A DNA stretch of 64,000 nucleotides from Emticicia fluvialis (lineage in GTDB: Bacteria > Bacteroidota > Bacteroidia > Cytophagales > Spirosomataceae). Under the pieces are notes generated by a model, which did no database searches, had not been told where the DNA came from, and saw nothing but the letters and a program-made list of their open reading frames with translations. The DNA lies in the NCBI RefSeq assembly GCF_024793945.1, contig NZ_JANUSD010000002.1, forward strand, positions 248,001 through 312,000, in the 5' to 3' direction. The stretch's first letter is position 1. Every line of letters starts with the position of its first letter. Of this stretch, positions 34,859 to 44,449 are shown piece after piece. The translations under genes and the position numbers were made by a program.

Positions 34859-35929
34859 ATGAAAAAAATATATTATTTTTTCTCACTAGCCATGCTTTTG
34901 GGATCAATCAAGGGGTTCTCGCAAGGTTGTATTGCCGTACGCCACATGGCATCGGCAACGGGTAACCCCAACAGCCCGGCCTCAATGATGAAAGGCGGCC
35001 AGTTTCAGTTTACGGCTTCATACAGATATTTGCATTCTTTCCGCCATTTTGTGGGTACAGAAGAGCAAAAAGAACGTATAGAAAACGGTACTCAGGTTAT
35101 TAACACTTCTCATGCTTTTGATTTTGGCCTGAGTTACGCTGTTAATCCGCGTCTGAGCTTTTCATTGAATTTGCCGTATCTTGACAACGACCGTTCTTCT
35201 CTTTATGAACACTACGGCAACTCAATTGAAGCTAACCCGGAGCAGAAACGTTTTCATACGTATTCTAAAGGGGTGGGCGATATGCGTGTATCTGCTACCT
35301 ACTGGTTGTTCAATCCGCTTACCCATCTGAAAGGTAATCTGGCCATAGGGTTGGGAGTCAAAGCTCCAACCGGTGATGCCAACGTTCAGGGAGACTTCCA
35401 TAAACTGGATAAAAACAAAAAAGAATACATCCAGCGCAAAGCCCTTGACCAATCAATGCAATTGGGCGATAGCGGCTGGGGATACAGCATTGAAATGCAG
35501 GGTTACCAGTCGGTATTCAAAAATGCCTCTGTTTACTACAATGGTTTTTATATGTTCAGCCCTAAAACGGTTAATGCGGCTACCGGCTTTTCTGTACCTG
35601 ACCAGTTTGCAGGTCGTGCGGGTTTAAGCTATTCGGTTGCACCTAAAAAAGGTATTTCATTAGCATTGGGTGGCAGGGTAGAAGGCTTGCCTGCTATAGA
35701 CCGCATTGGTAATAGTGAGGGTAGCCGCAGACCCGGATACATTATCTCTGTTGAGCCAAGTGTCATTATTAATACGCATCACCATTCGTTTATTTTTGGT
35801 GTTCCTTATGCGGTTGTTCGTAACAGAATAAAATCATGGAGCGACATGCAAGACCCAACCGGTAAAAAGCATGGCGATGCAGCATTTGCAGACTACCTGA
35901 TTACAGCAACTTACGCTTACAGGTTCTGA
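34859..35929 (+). CDS. Outer-membrane transporter-like beta-barrel
   Basis: A 356-residue protein with a signal peptide (about 1-21, ending GFSQG). Beta strands alternate through the body: GQFQFTASYRYLHSFRHF, FDFGLSYAVNPRLSFSLNLP, LTHLKGNLAIGLGVKAPTG. It ends with TATYAYRF, an aromatic C-terminus typical of outer-membrane barrels. It belongs to the same broad 'transporter' barrel class as the 306-residue neighbour but is not closely alike. Its stop is 2 bp before the first CMD gene, so the two are surely co-transcribed. Confidence 0.75.
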   Translation: MKKIYYFFSLAMLLGSIKGFSQGCIAVRHMASATGNPNSPASMMKGGQFQFTASYRYLHSFRHFVGTEEQKERIENGTQVINTSHAFDFGLSYAVNPRLSFSLNLPYLDNDRSSLYEHYGNSIEANPEQKRFHTYSKGVGDMRVSATYWLFNPLTHLKGNLAIGLGVKAPTGDANVQGDFHKLDKNKKEYIQRKALDQSMQLGDSGWGYSIEMQGYQSVFKNASVYYNGFYMFSPKTVNAATGFSVPDQFAGRAGLSYSVAPKKGISLALGGRVEGLPAIDRIGNSEGSRRPGYIISVEPSVIINTHHHSFIFGVPYAVVRNRIKSWSDMQDPTGKKHGDAAFADYLITATYAYRF

Positions 35930-35931
35930 TT

Positions 35932-36474
35932 ATGGCACACATCAAATTGTTGAACGAGGAGCTTCCGGGTATTTCCGGGCTTCTCAATCATAATCCGCGT
36001 ACGGCCATACCCTTGTTAAACCTGGCTGAAACCCTTTTGAGGGGGCCGTCAACCTTAACAAGTGGCGAACGCGAATTGATTGCTTCTTATGTTTCGCACC
36101 TGAACAACTGCCATTTTTGCCATACTTCGCACGGAGCAGCGGCGGCAGCTCATTTAGGTTGTGATTTGAATATAATAGATGATATCAAACAAAATTTTGC
36201 CGAAACTGCTATTTCTCCAAAGCTGAGAGCCTTGCTTAACATTGCTGCACAAGTGCAAAAAGGCGGCAGGCATGTAACAGAAAAGGAGATTGAAGCAGCC
36301 AGAAATGAAGGAGCAACCGACGAAGAGATTCATGATTCGGTACTGATTGCGGCAGCATTTTGTATGTTTAATCGCTATGTAGATGGCTTAGGCACGTGGG
36401 CGCCGAAAGAAAACGAAGCCTACCGTGAAATGGGACAGAGAATGGCCTTTGCCGGTTATAATCGTCCTCGCTAA
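35932..36474 (+). CDS. Carboxymuconolactone decarboxylase-like (AhpD-fold) protein 1
   Basis: A 180-residue AhpD-fold protein. The redox/catalytic motif is C-x2-C-x3-H in NNCHFCHTSHGAAA (about residues 61-74), preceded by SGERELIASYVSHL. The tail VLIAAAFCMFNRYVDGLGTW is shared with the third copy in the cluster. Members with this motif are peroxidase partners (alkylhydroperoxide reduction) or lactone decarboxylases; the CxxC points to the redox type. It follows the barrel gene by two bases and precedes CMD protein 2. Confidence 0.88.
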   Translation: MAHIKLLNEELPGISGLLNHNPRTAIPLLNLAETLLRGPSTLTSGERELIASYVSHLNNCHFCHTSHGAAAAAHLGCDLNIIDDIKQNFAETAISPKLRALLNIAAQVQKGGRHVTEKEIEAARNEGATDEEIHDSVLIAAAFCMFNRYVDGLGTWAPKENEAYREMGQRMAFAGYNRPR

Positions 36475-36478
36475 GAAA

Positions 36479-36501
36479 ACAGGTTTAACCTGTCTGTTTT
36501 T
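36479..36501 (+). terminator. Weak terminator or attenuator between CMD genes 1 and 2
   Basis: ACAGG (36479-36483) pairs with CCTGT (36489-36493) around loop TTTAA, followed by CTG and five T at 36497-36501. It may only reduce, not end, transcription into the next gene. Confidence 0.45.
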
Positions 36502-36573
36502 CCCTGATTATTTTATTGTACCACATCTGGCATCGGCTGCAAACAGCCGGTAAGCCTTGTTATTGCCTAAATT

Positions 36574-37134
36574 ATGCCTCATATATCACTTCCTGACCAT
36601 CTGCCCGGTATTACAGGGCTTTTAGAGTATAGCCAGGATACCGCAGCGCCTATTCGTGAACTGACACAAATTTTGTTAAGAGGAGACAGTTCGCTGACCC
36701 AGGGCGAAAGAGAGTTAATAGCCACCATAGTATCGCACCATAATGAATGCCGGTTTTGTACGGCTGCTCATACCGCCGCTGCCGATTTGCTATTGGGTGA
36801 AACCGAAACCTGCGAATTGGTAAAACATGATTTAGAGAATGCTCCGGTGAGCGATAAAATGAAGGCCTTACTAACCATTGCCAGAATGGTGCAGAAAAGC
36901 GGGAAGAGCGTTACCTCTGAAGCTATAGCCAAAGCTAAAGCAAAAGGCGCAACCGACATGGAAATACATGATACCGTGCTTATAGCTGCACTTTTTTGTT
37001 TGTATAACCGCTATGTTGACGGCCTGGCCAGTATAACACCAGGCGACCCCTCATTTTATCAGTACTTAGGTGAAAGAATAGTGAACCACGGCTACACGCG
37101 TTTGCCGCAGGGCTATGACCACCTGAAGAAATAA
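36574..37134 (+). CDS. Carboxymuconolactone decarboxylase-like (AhpD-fold) protein 2
   Basis: A 186-residue paralog of the preceding gene product. The C-x2-C-x3-H motif reads NECRFCTAAHTAAA (about residues 61-74), after TQGERELIATIVSHH. The C-terminal half has VLIAALFCLYNRYVDGLASIT, so it is more diverged than copies 1 and 3, which share GLGTWAP. The catalytic cysteines are kept, which argues against decay. It is 99 bp after copy 1 and 50 bp before the large TonB receptor. Confidence 0.87.
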   Translation: MPHISLPDHLPGITGLLEYSQDTAAPIRELTQILLRGDSSLTQGERELIATIVSHHNECRFCTAAHTAAADLLLGETETCELVKHDLENAPVSDKMKALLTIARMVQKSGKSVTSEAIAKAKAKGATDMEIHDTVLIAALFCLYNRYVDGLASITPGDPSFYQYLGERIVNHGYTRLPQGYDHLKK

Positions 37135-37184
37135 GTATGATGAGGATTAATTAAGCTAATCCTATATTTTAACCGAGCTTTAGA

Positions 37185-39950
37185 ATGAAAAATATTTTTA
37201 CCTGTATAATCTCCTTATTGTTGTTTTCAGCAGGAGCTTTCGCCCAGAAAAGTGTCATCAAGGGCAAAGTGACTGATGCTGAAAATCAAAAACCACTGAT
37301 AGGTGTTTCGGTTTTTCTGAAAGGAAAAGTTTCAGGAACCATCACTAATGCCGAAGGAAATTTTGAACTGAATGCCTCTCTTCCGGCCACATTGGTAATT
37401 TCAATGGTGGGCTATGAGCGCCAGGAAATTGCGGTGGCCAGCGAAACCACATTGAGTGTCTCATTGAAAACCGCCTCTGAAGACCTGAATCAGGTGGTTG
37501 TTTCTGCTTCCAGAATTGAAGAAAGCATTTTGAAGTCGCCGGTGAGTATTGAAAAGATAGACTCAAGAGGTATCCAACAATCTCCGGCAGCCAACTTCTA
37601 CGATGCTTTGCTCAACATGAAATCGTTAGATATTGTTACCAGTGGCCTTACCTACAAACAAATCAACACCAGAGGTTTTAATACCACCGGTAACAGCCGC
37701 TTTTTGCAATTGGTAGACGGCGTTGATAACCAGTCAGCTGGGTTGGGTTTTGCCATGGGTAATCTGCATGGCCCTAACGACATTGATATAGAAAGCGTTG
37801 AGCTGATTCCGGGAGCTGCCTCAGCTTTGTATGGCCCGATTGCATTCAACGGAATGTTGCAGATGCGCACAAAAAATCCATTTGATTATCAGGGGCTAAG
37901 CGCGCAAACCAAAGTAGGCGTAAACCATTTGAATGACGGCACAGGGTTGGGGGCAAAACCATATTATGACCTGGCAGTGCGATATGCCAAAGCATTTAAA
38001 AACAAATTTGCTTTCAAGGCAAATGTCGCTTACCTAAGCGGTACCGACTGGTATGCAAATGATTATACAGATATAGACCCCAATACGCCTACAGCTAACC
38101 GTGGGCCAAATAACCCGGGCAAAAATGCCTTGAATATTTACGGCGACGAGGTTGCACAGACAATTGATAAAATTGGGCGGGTGTCAAGAACGGGTTATGA
38201 AGAAAAAGACCTGGCCCAGTATGGTGTATATAGCCTGAGGTTAAACGGAGCATTGCATTACCGTATTACAGATAATCTGGAAGCCATCTATCAGGCAAAT
38301 TTTAGTCAGGGTATTGCACAGTACACCGGTAGCAGCCGTTTTGTAATTAATAATTTTTACCTGATGCAGCATCGCCTTGAATTGAAAGGCAGCAATTTTT
38401 ATGTGAGAGCTTATTCAAATCAGGAAGATTCGCAGGATTCTTACAACAGCCGTTCTTTAGGGCAGCTCATTAACCGCATGTGGGTAAAAGACCTGAATGG
38501 TAACACGGTTGCTCCGGCTCAGGCCGATGCCACCTGGTTTCAGCGTTATTCGGCGGCTTATAACGGAAACGTCAATGGAGTTTCTGCGCAAAACCATTCT
38601 GCCGCCCGGGCATTTGCCGACCAGGGAAGGCTACTACCCGGAACTGCTGCATTTGATGCTGCCAGAGACCAGCTGATTCATACCCAGGGCTTAAGCGGAG
38701 CAGGTATTTTCAGCCGTTGTGGTTTAAAACACATGGAAGGTATGTACGATTTCAGTGAATTACTGAAAGTAGTAAACATTCAGGTAGGTGCCAACTACAG
38801 AAGATATTATCTGGATACTCAGGGAACCTTATTTGATGACAAAGGCAAGAACCTCACAAACGACGAGTTTGGTGCGTTTATTCAGGCTTCAAAGTCATTG
38901 GTAAATAATAAACTGAAAATTACACTGTCAGGTCGTTACGACAAAAACGAGAACTTTGATGGCCGTATAACACCAAGGGCTTCGGCAGTATTTTCACCAA
39001 ACGACAACAATCATTTCAGAGCTTCCTATCAGACAGGTTTCCGCAACCCGGTTATCGGCGACCAGTATATTAAGCTGAACGTTGGGCCAATCATTATTCT
39101 GGGCGGTGCACCAGTTAATTCTGTTGGCATGAAGGCCTATGAAAACTCTTTCACGGCGGCATCAGTAGGGGTTTTTGCCAGCGCGGCGGGTGCTCAGCTT
39201 GGGCAGGGTGTTCCATTCCCGACCGCTATTGCCAACAACAAAGACAAACTGGTGAAATCGAAGGTGCCATACATCCAGCCAGAGAAAGTTCAGAGTTTTG
39301 AGGTGGGTTATAAAGGAGTTTTCAGTCAGAAAATACTGTTTGATATCAATTATTACTACAGTCAATACAAAGACTTCATCATTAATACGGTGGTTATCCG
39401 CCCTGATAATAATGTGCTGTTACCAGACGGCTCTATTAACCCTGCTGCAGCAGGTGATATTCTGGGAGGCAAAACACAGGCGTTTCAACTTTATACCAAT
39501 GCCGCCGATAAGGTGTCTATTCAAGGTGTAAGTGCAGGTTTGTCTTATTTGTTTCCTAAAAACTACCGCCTGAATACGAACGTAACCTGGATTGACTTCA
39601 ACCTGATGGATGCTAACCCGAGTAATATTCCTGCCTTTAATACACCAACCTGGAAAACCAACGTGGTGTTCGGTAATCCAAAACTGACAGACAAATTCGG
39701 CTTTAACGTGGCATGGCACTGGCAAAGTGCTTTTGACTGGTACGGTACCTTTACGACGATGTATCCGGGCAAAATCAATGCTTATAGCTTGCTCGATGCG
39801 CAGGTGAGCTACAAACTGCCTGCCATCAAATCGGTTATCAAGCTGGGTGCTTCAAATCTTACTAACCAATACATTGTGCAGGCTTATGGCTCTCCGGACG
39901 TTGGCGGGTTGTATTATGTTAGTCTGAATTTTGATGAATTAATGCGATAA
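37185..39950 (+). CDS. TonB-dependent receptor with carboxypeptidase-like regulatory domain
   Basis: A 921-residue outer-membrane receptor. Order: signal peptide (about 1-20), CarboxypepD_reg-like domain (about 24-110, VIKGKVTDAENQKPLIGVSV), plug (about 120-230, NTRGFNTTGNSRFLQLVDGV) and a 22-strand-type barrel. A TonB-box-like short segment is not obvious. The CarboxypepD_reg-like domain precedes the plug, but the length is below typical SusC proteins, and no SusD gene is near, so it is not a classical glycan-utilisation pair. It probably imports a specific compound handled by the neighbouring enzymes; which one is unknown. Confidence 0.88.
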   Translation: MKNIFTCIISLLLFSAGAFAQKSVIKGKVTDAENQKPLIGVSVFLKGKVSGTITNAEGNFELNASLPATLVISMVGYERQEIAVASETTLSVSLKTASEDLNQVVVSASRIEESILKSPVSIEKIDSRGIQQSPAANFYDALLNMKSLDIVTSGLTYKQINTRGFNTTGNSRFLQLVDGVDNQSAGLGFAMGNLHGPNDIDIESVELIPGAASALYGPIAFNGMLQMRTKNPFDYQGLSAQTKVGVNHLNDGTGLGAKPYYDLAVRYAKAFKNKFAFKANVAYLSGTDWYANDYTDIDPNTPTANRGPNNPGKNALNIYGDEVAQTIDKIGRVSRTGYEEKDLAQYGVYSLRLNGALHYRITDNLEAIYQANFSQGIAQYTGSSRFVINNFYLMQHRLELKGSNFYVRAYSNQEDSQDSYNSRSLGQLINRMWVKDLNGNTVAPAQADATWFQRYSAAYNGNVNGVSAQNHSAARAFADQGRLLPGTAAFDAARDQLIHTQGLSGAGIFSRCGLKHMEGMYDFSELLKVVNIQVGANYRRYYLDTQGTLFDDKGKNLTNDEFGAFIQASKSLVNNKLKITLSGRYDKNENFDGRITPRASAVFSPNDNNHFRASYQTGFRNPVIGDQYIKLNVGPIIILGGAPVNSVGMKAYENSFTAASVGVFASAAGAQLGQGVPFPTAIANNKDKLVKSKVPYIQPEKVQSFEVGYKGVFSQKILFDINYYYSQYKDFIINTVVIRPDNNVLLPDGSINPAAAGDILGGKTQAFQLYTNAADKVSIQGVSAGLSYLFPKNYRLNTNVTWIDFNLMDANPSNIPAFNTPTWKTNVVFGNPKLTDKFGFNVAWHWQSAFDWYGTFTTMYPGKINAYSLLDAQVSYKLPAIKSVIKLGASNLTNQYIVQAYGSPDVGGLYYVSLNFDELMR

Positions 39951-40020
39951 AATTAATAAAAGGGGTAAAAACAACTTTTGCTTAATTACCTCTTTATAGC
40001 CATACTTAAATTTCACCAAC

Positions 40021-42279
40021 ATGAAACTTTTTGAATTAGTATCAGGAAGAGCTAAATATTGGATTTTGCTGGTATCGGGCTTGATGGTTTTTGCCTGCAG
40101 TAGTGATAAGAGTGAAGAAATGGTTAAAATACTGGCGAAGATTCATCAGGAAAGTTTTAAAAGAACGAATCCTTTTTCGCCAAAGGCAGAAATTGCCTTT
40201 TATGATTCGATGAGTACACTGGCTCAGGGGAATCCATACAAAAGCTTTATTACAGATTTTTATAAGGCCAATGCCTATCTGAAAAACGGTGAGGAAACAA
40301 AAGCGGTAACCTTATTGGAAACCATATTGCCTATGGCTTTAACAAAGTTTCAGGGTAATGCCGAAAGAACCCTGACCAGCCTGGGAATTGCCAGTTTGCG
40401 ATTGGCCGAACGCCAGAATTGTGTGAATAATCATACGGCAGAATCGTGCGTGATACCCATAATTAATACAGGTATCCATAAAATAAAAGGCGGGTCTCGC
40501 AGAGCCATAGAGGTTTATGAGACAATTCTTTCAAGAAACCCTTCTGATTATGAAGCACAGTGGCTACTAAACATAGCCTACATGACCATAGGTGAATATC
40601 CGGCTAAAGTACCGGCTCAATATCTGATTCCTGATTTAGATAAAGACAAGTCAGGCTATGATTTGAATCCTTTTACTGATGTAGCTCCGGGCCTCAACCT
40701 GAATTTAAAAAACAAAGCAGGTGGAACTATCCTGGAGGATTTCAATAATGACGGATATCTGGATATAGTAATTTCAGACCTGGGGCTTGATGGTTCAATG
40801 CATTATTTTAAAAACAATGCAAACAACACTTTTAGCGATGTGTCGGAGAAGTCGGGCCTGTCAAAATTTAAAGGTGGGCTGAACATTATGCAAACCGATT
40901 ATAACAATGATGGATTCATCGACATTTTTGTTTTAAGAGGGGCCTGGATGCCCGACCCGTTTGGTAAACAGCCTAATTCGTTATTAAAGAATAATGGAAA
41001 CGGAACCTTTACTGATGTGACGATTGACAGCGGCTTGTATTCGTTGCACCCAACACAGGCCGGGGTATGGAGAGATTTTAATAATGATGGCTGGCTGGAT
41101 TTATTCATTGGCAACGAAACCGCCAATATGGGCGAAATGCACGGTTGCGAGCTGTATATAAATAATAAAAACGGCACTTTTACCGATATAACCATTGACG
41201 CCGGCTGCGACCTGAATCTGTTTATTAAAGGCGTAACCGCAGGCGACTACGACAATGATGGGTGGCAGGACATATTTATTTCAACCCATCAGGAAACCAA
41301 AGTGCTTTTAAAGAATAAAGGAGTGCAAAAGAATGGAAAACTAAAATTTGAAGATGTTACGCAGGCCTCCGGTTTGAGTGAGCTAAGAAATTTTACGTTC
41401 CCGACCTGGTTCTGGGATTACGATAACGACGGCTGGCTTGATATATTCGTTTGCGGATACCAGGCCGACCACTCAATGGCTTATTCAGTAGCCACTGATG
41501 CGTTGGGCATACCTAACCGCGGAAGTAAAATGTATCTTTTCAAAAACAACCATGATGGCACTTTCAGGGATGTATCGGTTGAAGCGGGCATCAGCCACAG
41601 CATATTTGCGATGGGGTCTAATTTCGGAGATATAGATAATGACGGATACCCGGATATGTATCTCGGAACCGGAAATCCTGATTACCAGTCGCTAGTTCCT
41701 AATAAGCTTTTCAGAAACATCGGAGGTAAAAAATTTGCTGATGCCACCATTTCAGCGCGTGTGGGTAATCTGCAAAAAGGGCATGGTGTGGGTATCTCTG
41801 ATTTAGATAATGACGGCGACCAGGACATTTTTATTGAAGTGGGTGGGGCTTATCCCGGTGACTCCTACAATAATTCATTGTATCTGAACCCCGGTCAGAA
41901 TAATAACCGCTGGATTAAACTCATACTGGAAGGCAAAAGAAGTAACCGTTTAGGAATCGGTGCCAGAATAAAAGTTACGTTCAAAGAAAATGGAATAAGC
42001 AGGTCTGTTTATCAGGACCTGAGCTCAGGGGGAAGTTTTGGTTCATCATCTCTCAGAAGAGAGATAGGCATCGGAGAGGCCAATATAATTGATGAAATTT
42101 CTATCATCTGGCCGGGTTCTGGCACAAAGCAGGTTTTCAGAAATATAAAGCCAAATCAACTGCTTAAAATTACCGAGCGAAACAATAAACCCAAAGAAAT
42201 TAACATTAAAACCCTTAATTTTGGAGGAGATAATAAAAATATTCCTATTTGTATTACACCTGCCGTTAAAGCCATTTAG
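40021..42279 (+). CDS. CRTAC1-like VCBS/FG-GAP repeat lipoprotein with ASPIC/UnbV domain
   Basis: A 752-residue lipoprotein (signal ending MVFAC, Cys near residue 27). Seven or so VCBS/FG-GAP repeats with Ca2+-loop-like cores (DFNNDGYLDI, DYNNDGFIDIF, DYDNDGWQDIF, DIDNDGYPDMY, DLDNDGDQDIF) span about residues 230-620 and should form a beta-propeller. An ASPIC/UnbV domain follows at about 645-720 (GISRSVYQDLSSGGSFGSSS, then IIWPGSGTKQVF). The N-terminal part has TPR-like helices. The family binds surface partners or carbohydrates and is common in gene clusters with TonB receptors. Here it follows the TonB receptor by 70 bp. Confidence 0.88.
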   Translation: MKLFELVSGRAKYWILLVSGLMVFACSSDKSEEMVKILAKIHQESFKRTNPFSPKAEIAFYDSMSTLAQGNPYKSFITDFYKANAYLKNGEETKAVTLLETILPMALTKFQGNAERTLTSLGIASLRLAERQNCVNNHTAESCVIPIINTGIHKIKGGSRRAIEVYETILSRNPSDYEAQWLLNIAYMTIGEYPAKVPAQYLIPDLDKDKSGYDLNPFTDVAPGLNLNLKNKAGGTILEDFNNDGYLDIVISDLGLDGSMHYFKNNANNTFSDVSEKSGLSKFKGGLNIMQTDYNNDGFIDIFVLRGAWMPDPFGKQPNSLLKNNGNGTFTDVTIDSGLYSLHPTQAGVWRDFNNDGWLDLFIGNETANMGEMHGCELYINNKNGTFTDITIDAGCDLNLFIKGVTAGDYDNDGWQDIFISTHQETKVLLKNKGVQKNGKLKFEDVTQASGLSELRNFTFPTWFWDYDNDGWLDIFVCGYQADHSMAYSVATDALGIPNRGSKMYLFKNNHDGTFRDVSVEAGISHSIFAMGSNFGDIDNDGYPDMYLGTGNPDYQSLVPNKLFRNIGGKKFADATISARVGNLQKGHGVGISDLDNDGDQDIFIEVGGAYPGDSYNNSLYLNPGQNNNRWIKLILEGKRSNRLGIGARIKVTFKENGISRSVYQDLSSGGSFGSSSLRREIGIGEANIIDEISIIWPGSGTKQVFRNIKPNQLLKITERNNKPKEINIKTLNFGGDNKNIPICITPAVKAI

Positions 42280-42314
42280 CGCCTCAATGGCAGGATTGAA
42301 AGATTCAAAGACTG

Positions 42315-43169
42315 ATGAGTACTAAAAGTTTAATTCTGATTAATCCATTTTCGGGGCGGTATTCTTATGAAGAAAAACTTTTCTTCTGGTTGCGCTTTGG
42401 CGTTTTAGGCTGCTTTGTAGGGCACGGATTCTGGGGCCTTGTATTAAAGAAAGGCTGGGTTCCATTTTTTAAGGTTTTCTTTATTAATGAACCCATAGCT
42501 TACAATTTTATGCCTGTCATTGGCACTATGGATATTCTGATTGGCTTGGTTGTGTTTTTTTATCCCAACAGAGCTTTCCTGTTATGGGCGTCTTTCTGGA
42601 CATTATTTACGGCCATGCTGCGCCCTTCGGCCAGTATGGGTATGTCTGAGTTTTTTGAAAGAGCTGGTAATTATGGTATACCCATTCTGTTTTTGCTGGT
42701 GCATGGCTTGCCTGCTACTGCTAAGCAATGGTTTGAGAAACTGAAACCTTTGGGCTCGGTATCCTATATGCAGGCAAGTGTAATTGAGTGGGTATCAAGG
42801 CTGAGTCTGTTCAGCTTACTGGCCGGGCATGGCGGGTTGGCGGTATTCATGAACCACCCAACACTAATTAAGAATATGACAGGGGTAGGGTTGCCGATGA
42901 CCGGAGTAAACCTGCAGATTTTTGGTCTGGTAGAGATATCGCTGGCGTTTCTGGTTTTGCTCAAGCCTCGCATACCTGGTCTGTTAATCTTTATTTGCTT
43001 ATATAAGTTAGGCTATGAGTTACTTTTTCCGATTGTGGGCAACCCGATAGATATTTTTGAAACCATTGAACGCATGGGTGATTACGTTTTGCCCATTATA
43101 CTTTTTGAGTATTATCAATCAAAACATTTTAACCAGAGCCGGCAACATACAATGGCGCCGAAAGCCTGA
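42315..43169 (+). CDS. Polytopic membrane protein of unknown function
   Basis: A 284-residue protein with about seven or eight transmembrane helices. Two repeats of a GHG motif after a helix (FVGHGFWGLVLKKGW near 35-49 and LLAGHGGLAVFMNHP near 173-187) suggest an internal duplication. DoxX-like proteins look similar, but I would not force the name. It is 35 bp after the CRTAC1-like gene and 21 bp before the MFS gene, on the same strand, so it belongs to the same operon. Confidence 0.62.
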   Translation: MSTKSLILINPFSGRYSYEEKLFFWLRFGVLGCFVGHGFWGLVLKKGWVPFFKVFFINEPIAYNFMPVIGTMDILIGLVVFFYPNRAFLLWASFWTLFTAMLRPSASMGMSEFFERAGNYGIPILFLLVHGLPATAKQWFEKLKPLGSVSYMQASVIEWVSRLSLFSLLAGHGGLAVFMNHPTLIKNMTGVGLPMTGVNLQIFGLVEISLAFLVLLKPRIPGLLIFICLYKLGYELLFPIVGNPIDIFETIERMGDYVLPIILFEYYQSKHFNQSRQHTMAPKA

Positions 43170-43190
43170 TTACTAACCCTAAAAACCTGA

Positions 43191-44438
43191 ATGAAATTGA
43201 AAACTAACCCGACACAAACAATTTTGTCTCCTAAAATAAGAGCAATGGCATTTATTCTTTGTGTAATCAGCTATGCTTTCGGAGGTACGGTTTCAACGCT
43301 GATGTCGGTGTACTTACCGGTTGCGGTACCACAACTGCTGAACGGCACAATAACTGAAGCCCGGCTTGGCGAAGTTGGAGCCTACATTAGTGCAGTATCG
43401 TTATATGGCTGGATGATAGGCGGAATACTTTTTGGAATCATAAGCGATAAAATCGGTCGTAAAAAAGTTCTGGTTTTTGTTACAGCTCTTTATGGCGCCG
43501 CAACCCTTCTTACAGTTTTTGTGCCTAACTGGTATATGCTGCTGGTTTATCGTTTTCTTTCCGGCATGGGTGTGGGTGGGGTGTTATTGGTAACTACTAT
43601 TTATATATCAGAAATTTGGATTGAGAAAACGCGTCCGATTATGGTAGGTGTGCTGGCAGTTGCTTTTCCGTTGGGCATTGTGGCATCCGGAGGTTTAAAC
43701 GTACTTTTTTCAGAGTGGCGTCAGGCTTTCTGGCTTGGGCTTATTCCTTCAATTACGGCAGTGCTGATAGGATTATTGCTGCCTGAATCTCCCAAGTGGA
43801 AAAACATTCAGAATGGGCCCGCTACTTCAATTAATGATTTGTTTAATGAAGCTTATCGCCCGAATCTGGTTACTGGTTCAGTTATTTTCGGGGCAGTGTT
43901 GATAGGCCTGTGGGGCATTTTCTCGTGGTTGCCTACCTGGGTGCAATCTTTGTTACCTGCCGGGCAAGACGGCCAGAAAGAAAGAGGAATAACCATGATG
44001 CTGCTGGGTATGGGAGGTATTGTCGGTGGGGTGATGTCTGGCTTTCTGATACGCGCTTTTGGAAGCCGAAAAACGCTGATGCTTACCTTTGTGGGTTGTG
44101 TAGGTGCCTGTTGCCTGCTTTTTATAACCAATAAGGTATTCAGTACGATTGTTTATGCCGAAGCCGGTTTGCTTGCTCTATGTTTTGGTATCAGTCAGGG
44201 TGCATTATCAAGTTATATTCCTGAGTTATTTCCTACCAGCATAAGGGCAACGGCAACAGGTTTTTGTTTCAATGTGGGTCGTTTCTTTACTGCCACTGCT
44301 GTGTTTTTTGTAGGTAGTCTGGTTACCCTATTCGGTGGATTTGGAAACGCGTTGCTTGCCTTTTCAGTAACATTTGTAGTGGCCCTGCTGGCCGCATACC
44401 TAACCCTGGATAAGAAGTCGAACCTGATTAACTCATAA
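43191..44438 (+). CDS. Major facilitator superfamily transporter
   Basis: A 415-residue protein with about twelve transmembrane helices. The family motif between helices 2 and 3 is GIISDKIGRKKVLVF (about residues 81-95), and a second, sugar-porter-like PESPKW is near residue 198. It resembles the metabolite:H+ symporter/sugar-porter branch, so it could move an organic acid or other small molecule across the inner membrane. Direction and substrate are unknown. It lies directly between the membrane protein and CMD protein 3 (11 bp spacing). Confidence 0.88.
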   Translation: MKLKTNPTQTILSPKIRAMAFILCVISYAFGGTVSTLMSVYLPVAVPQLLNGTITEARLGEVGAYISAVSLYGWMIGGILFGIISDKIGRKKVLVFVTALYGAATLLTVFVPNWYMLLVYRFLSGMGVGGVLLVTTIYISEIWIEKTRPIMVGVLAVAFPLGIVASGGLNVLFSEWRQAFWLGLIPSITAVLIGLLLPESPKWKNIQNGPATSINDLFNEAYRPNLVTGSVIFGAVLIGLWGIFSWLPTWVQSLLPAGQDGQKERGITMMLLGMGGIVGGVMSGFLIRAFGSRKTLMLTFVGCVGACCLLFITNKVFSTIVYAEAGLLALCFGISQGALSSYIPELFPTSIRATATGFCFNVGRFFTATAVFFVGSLVTLFGGFGNALLAFSVTFVVALLAAYLTLDKKSNLINS

Positions 44439-44449
44439 TATTTGTAGCA

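Noticed and set aside
37185..39950. SusC/SusD-type glycan uptake pair
   Set aside because: No SusD-like lipoprotein follows the TonB receptor; the next gene is a VCBS/ASPIC lipoprotein, and the receptor is shorter than most SusC proteins.
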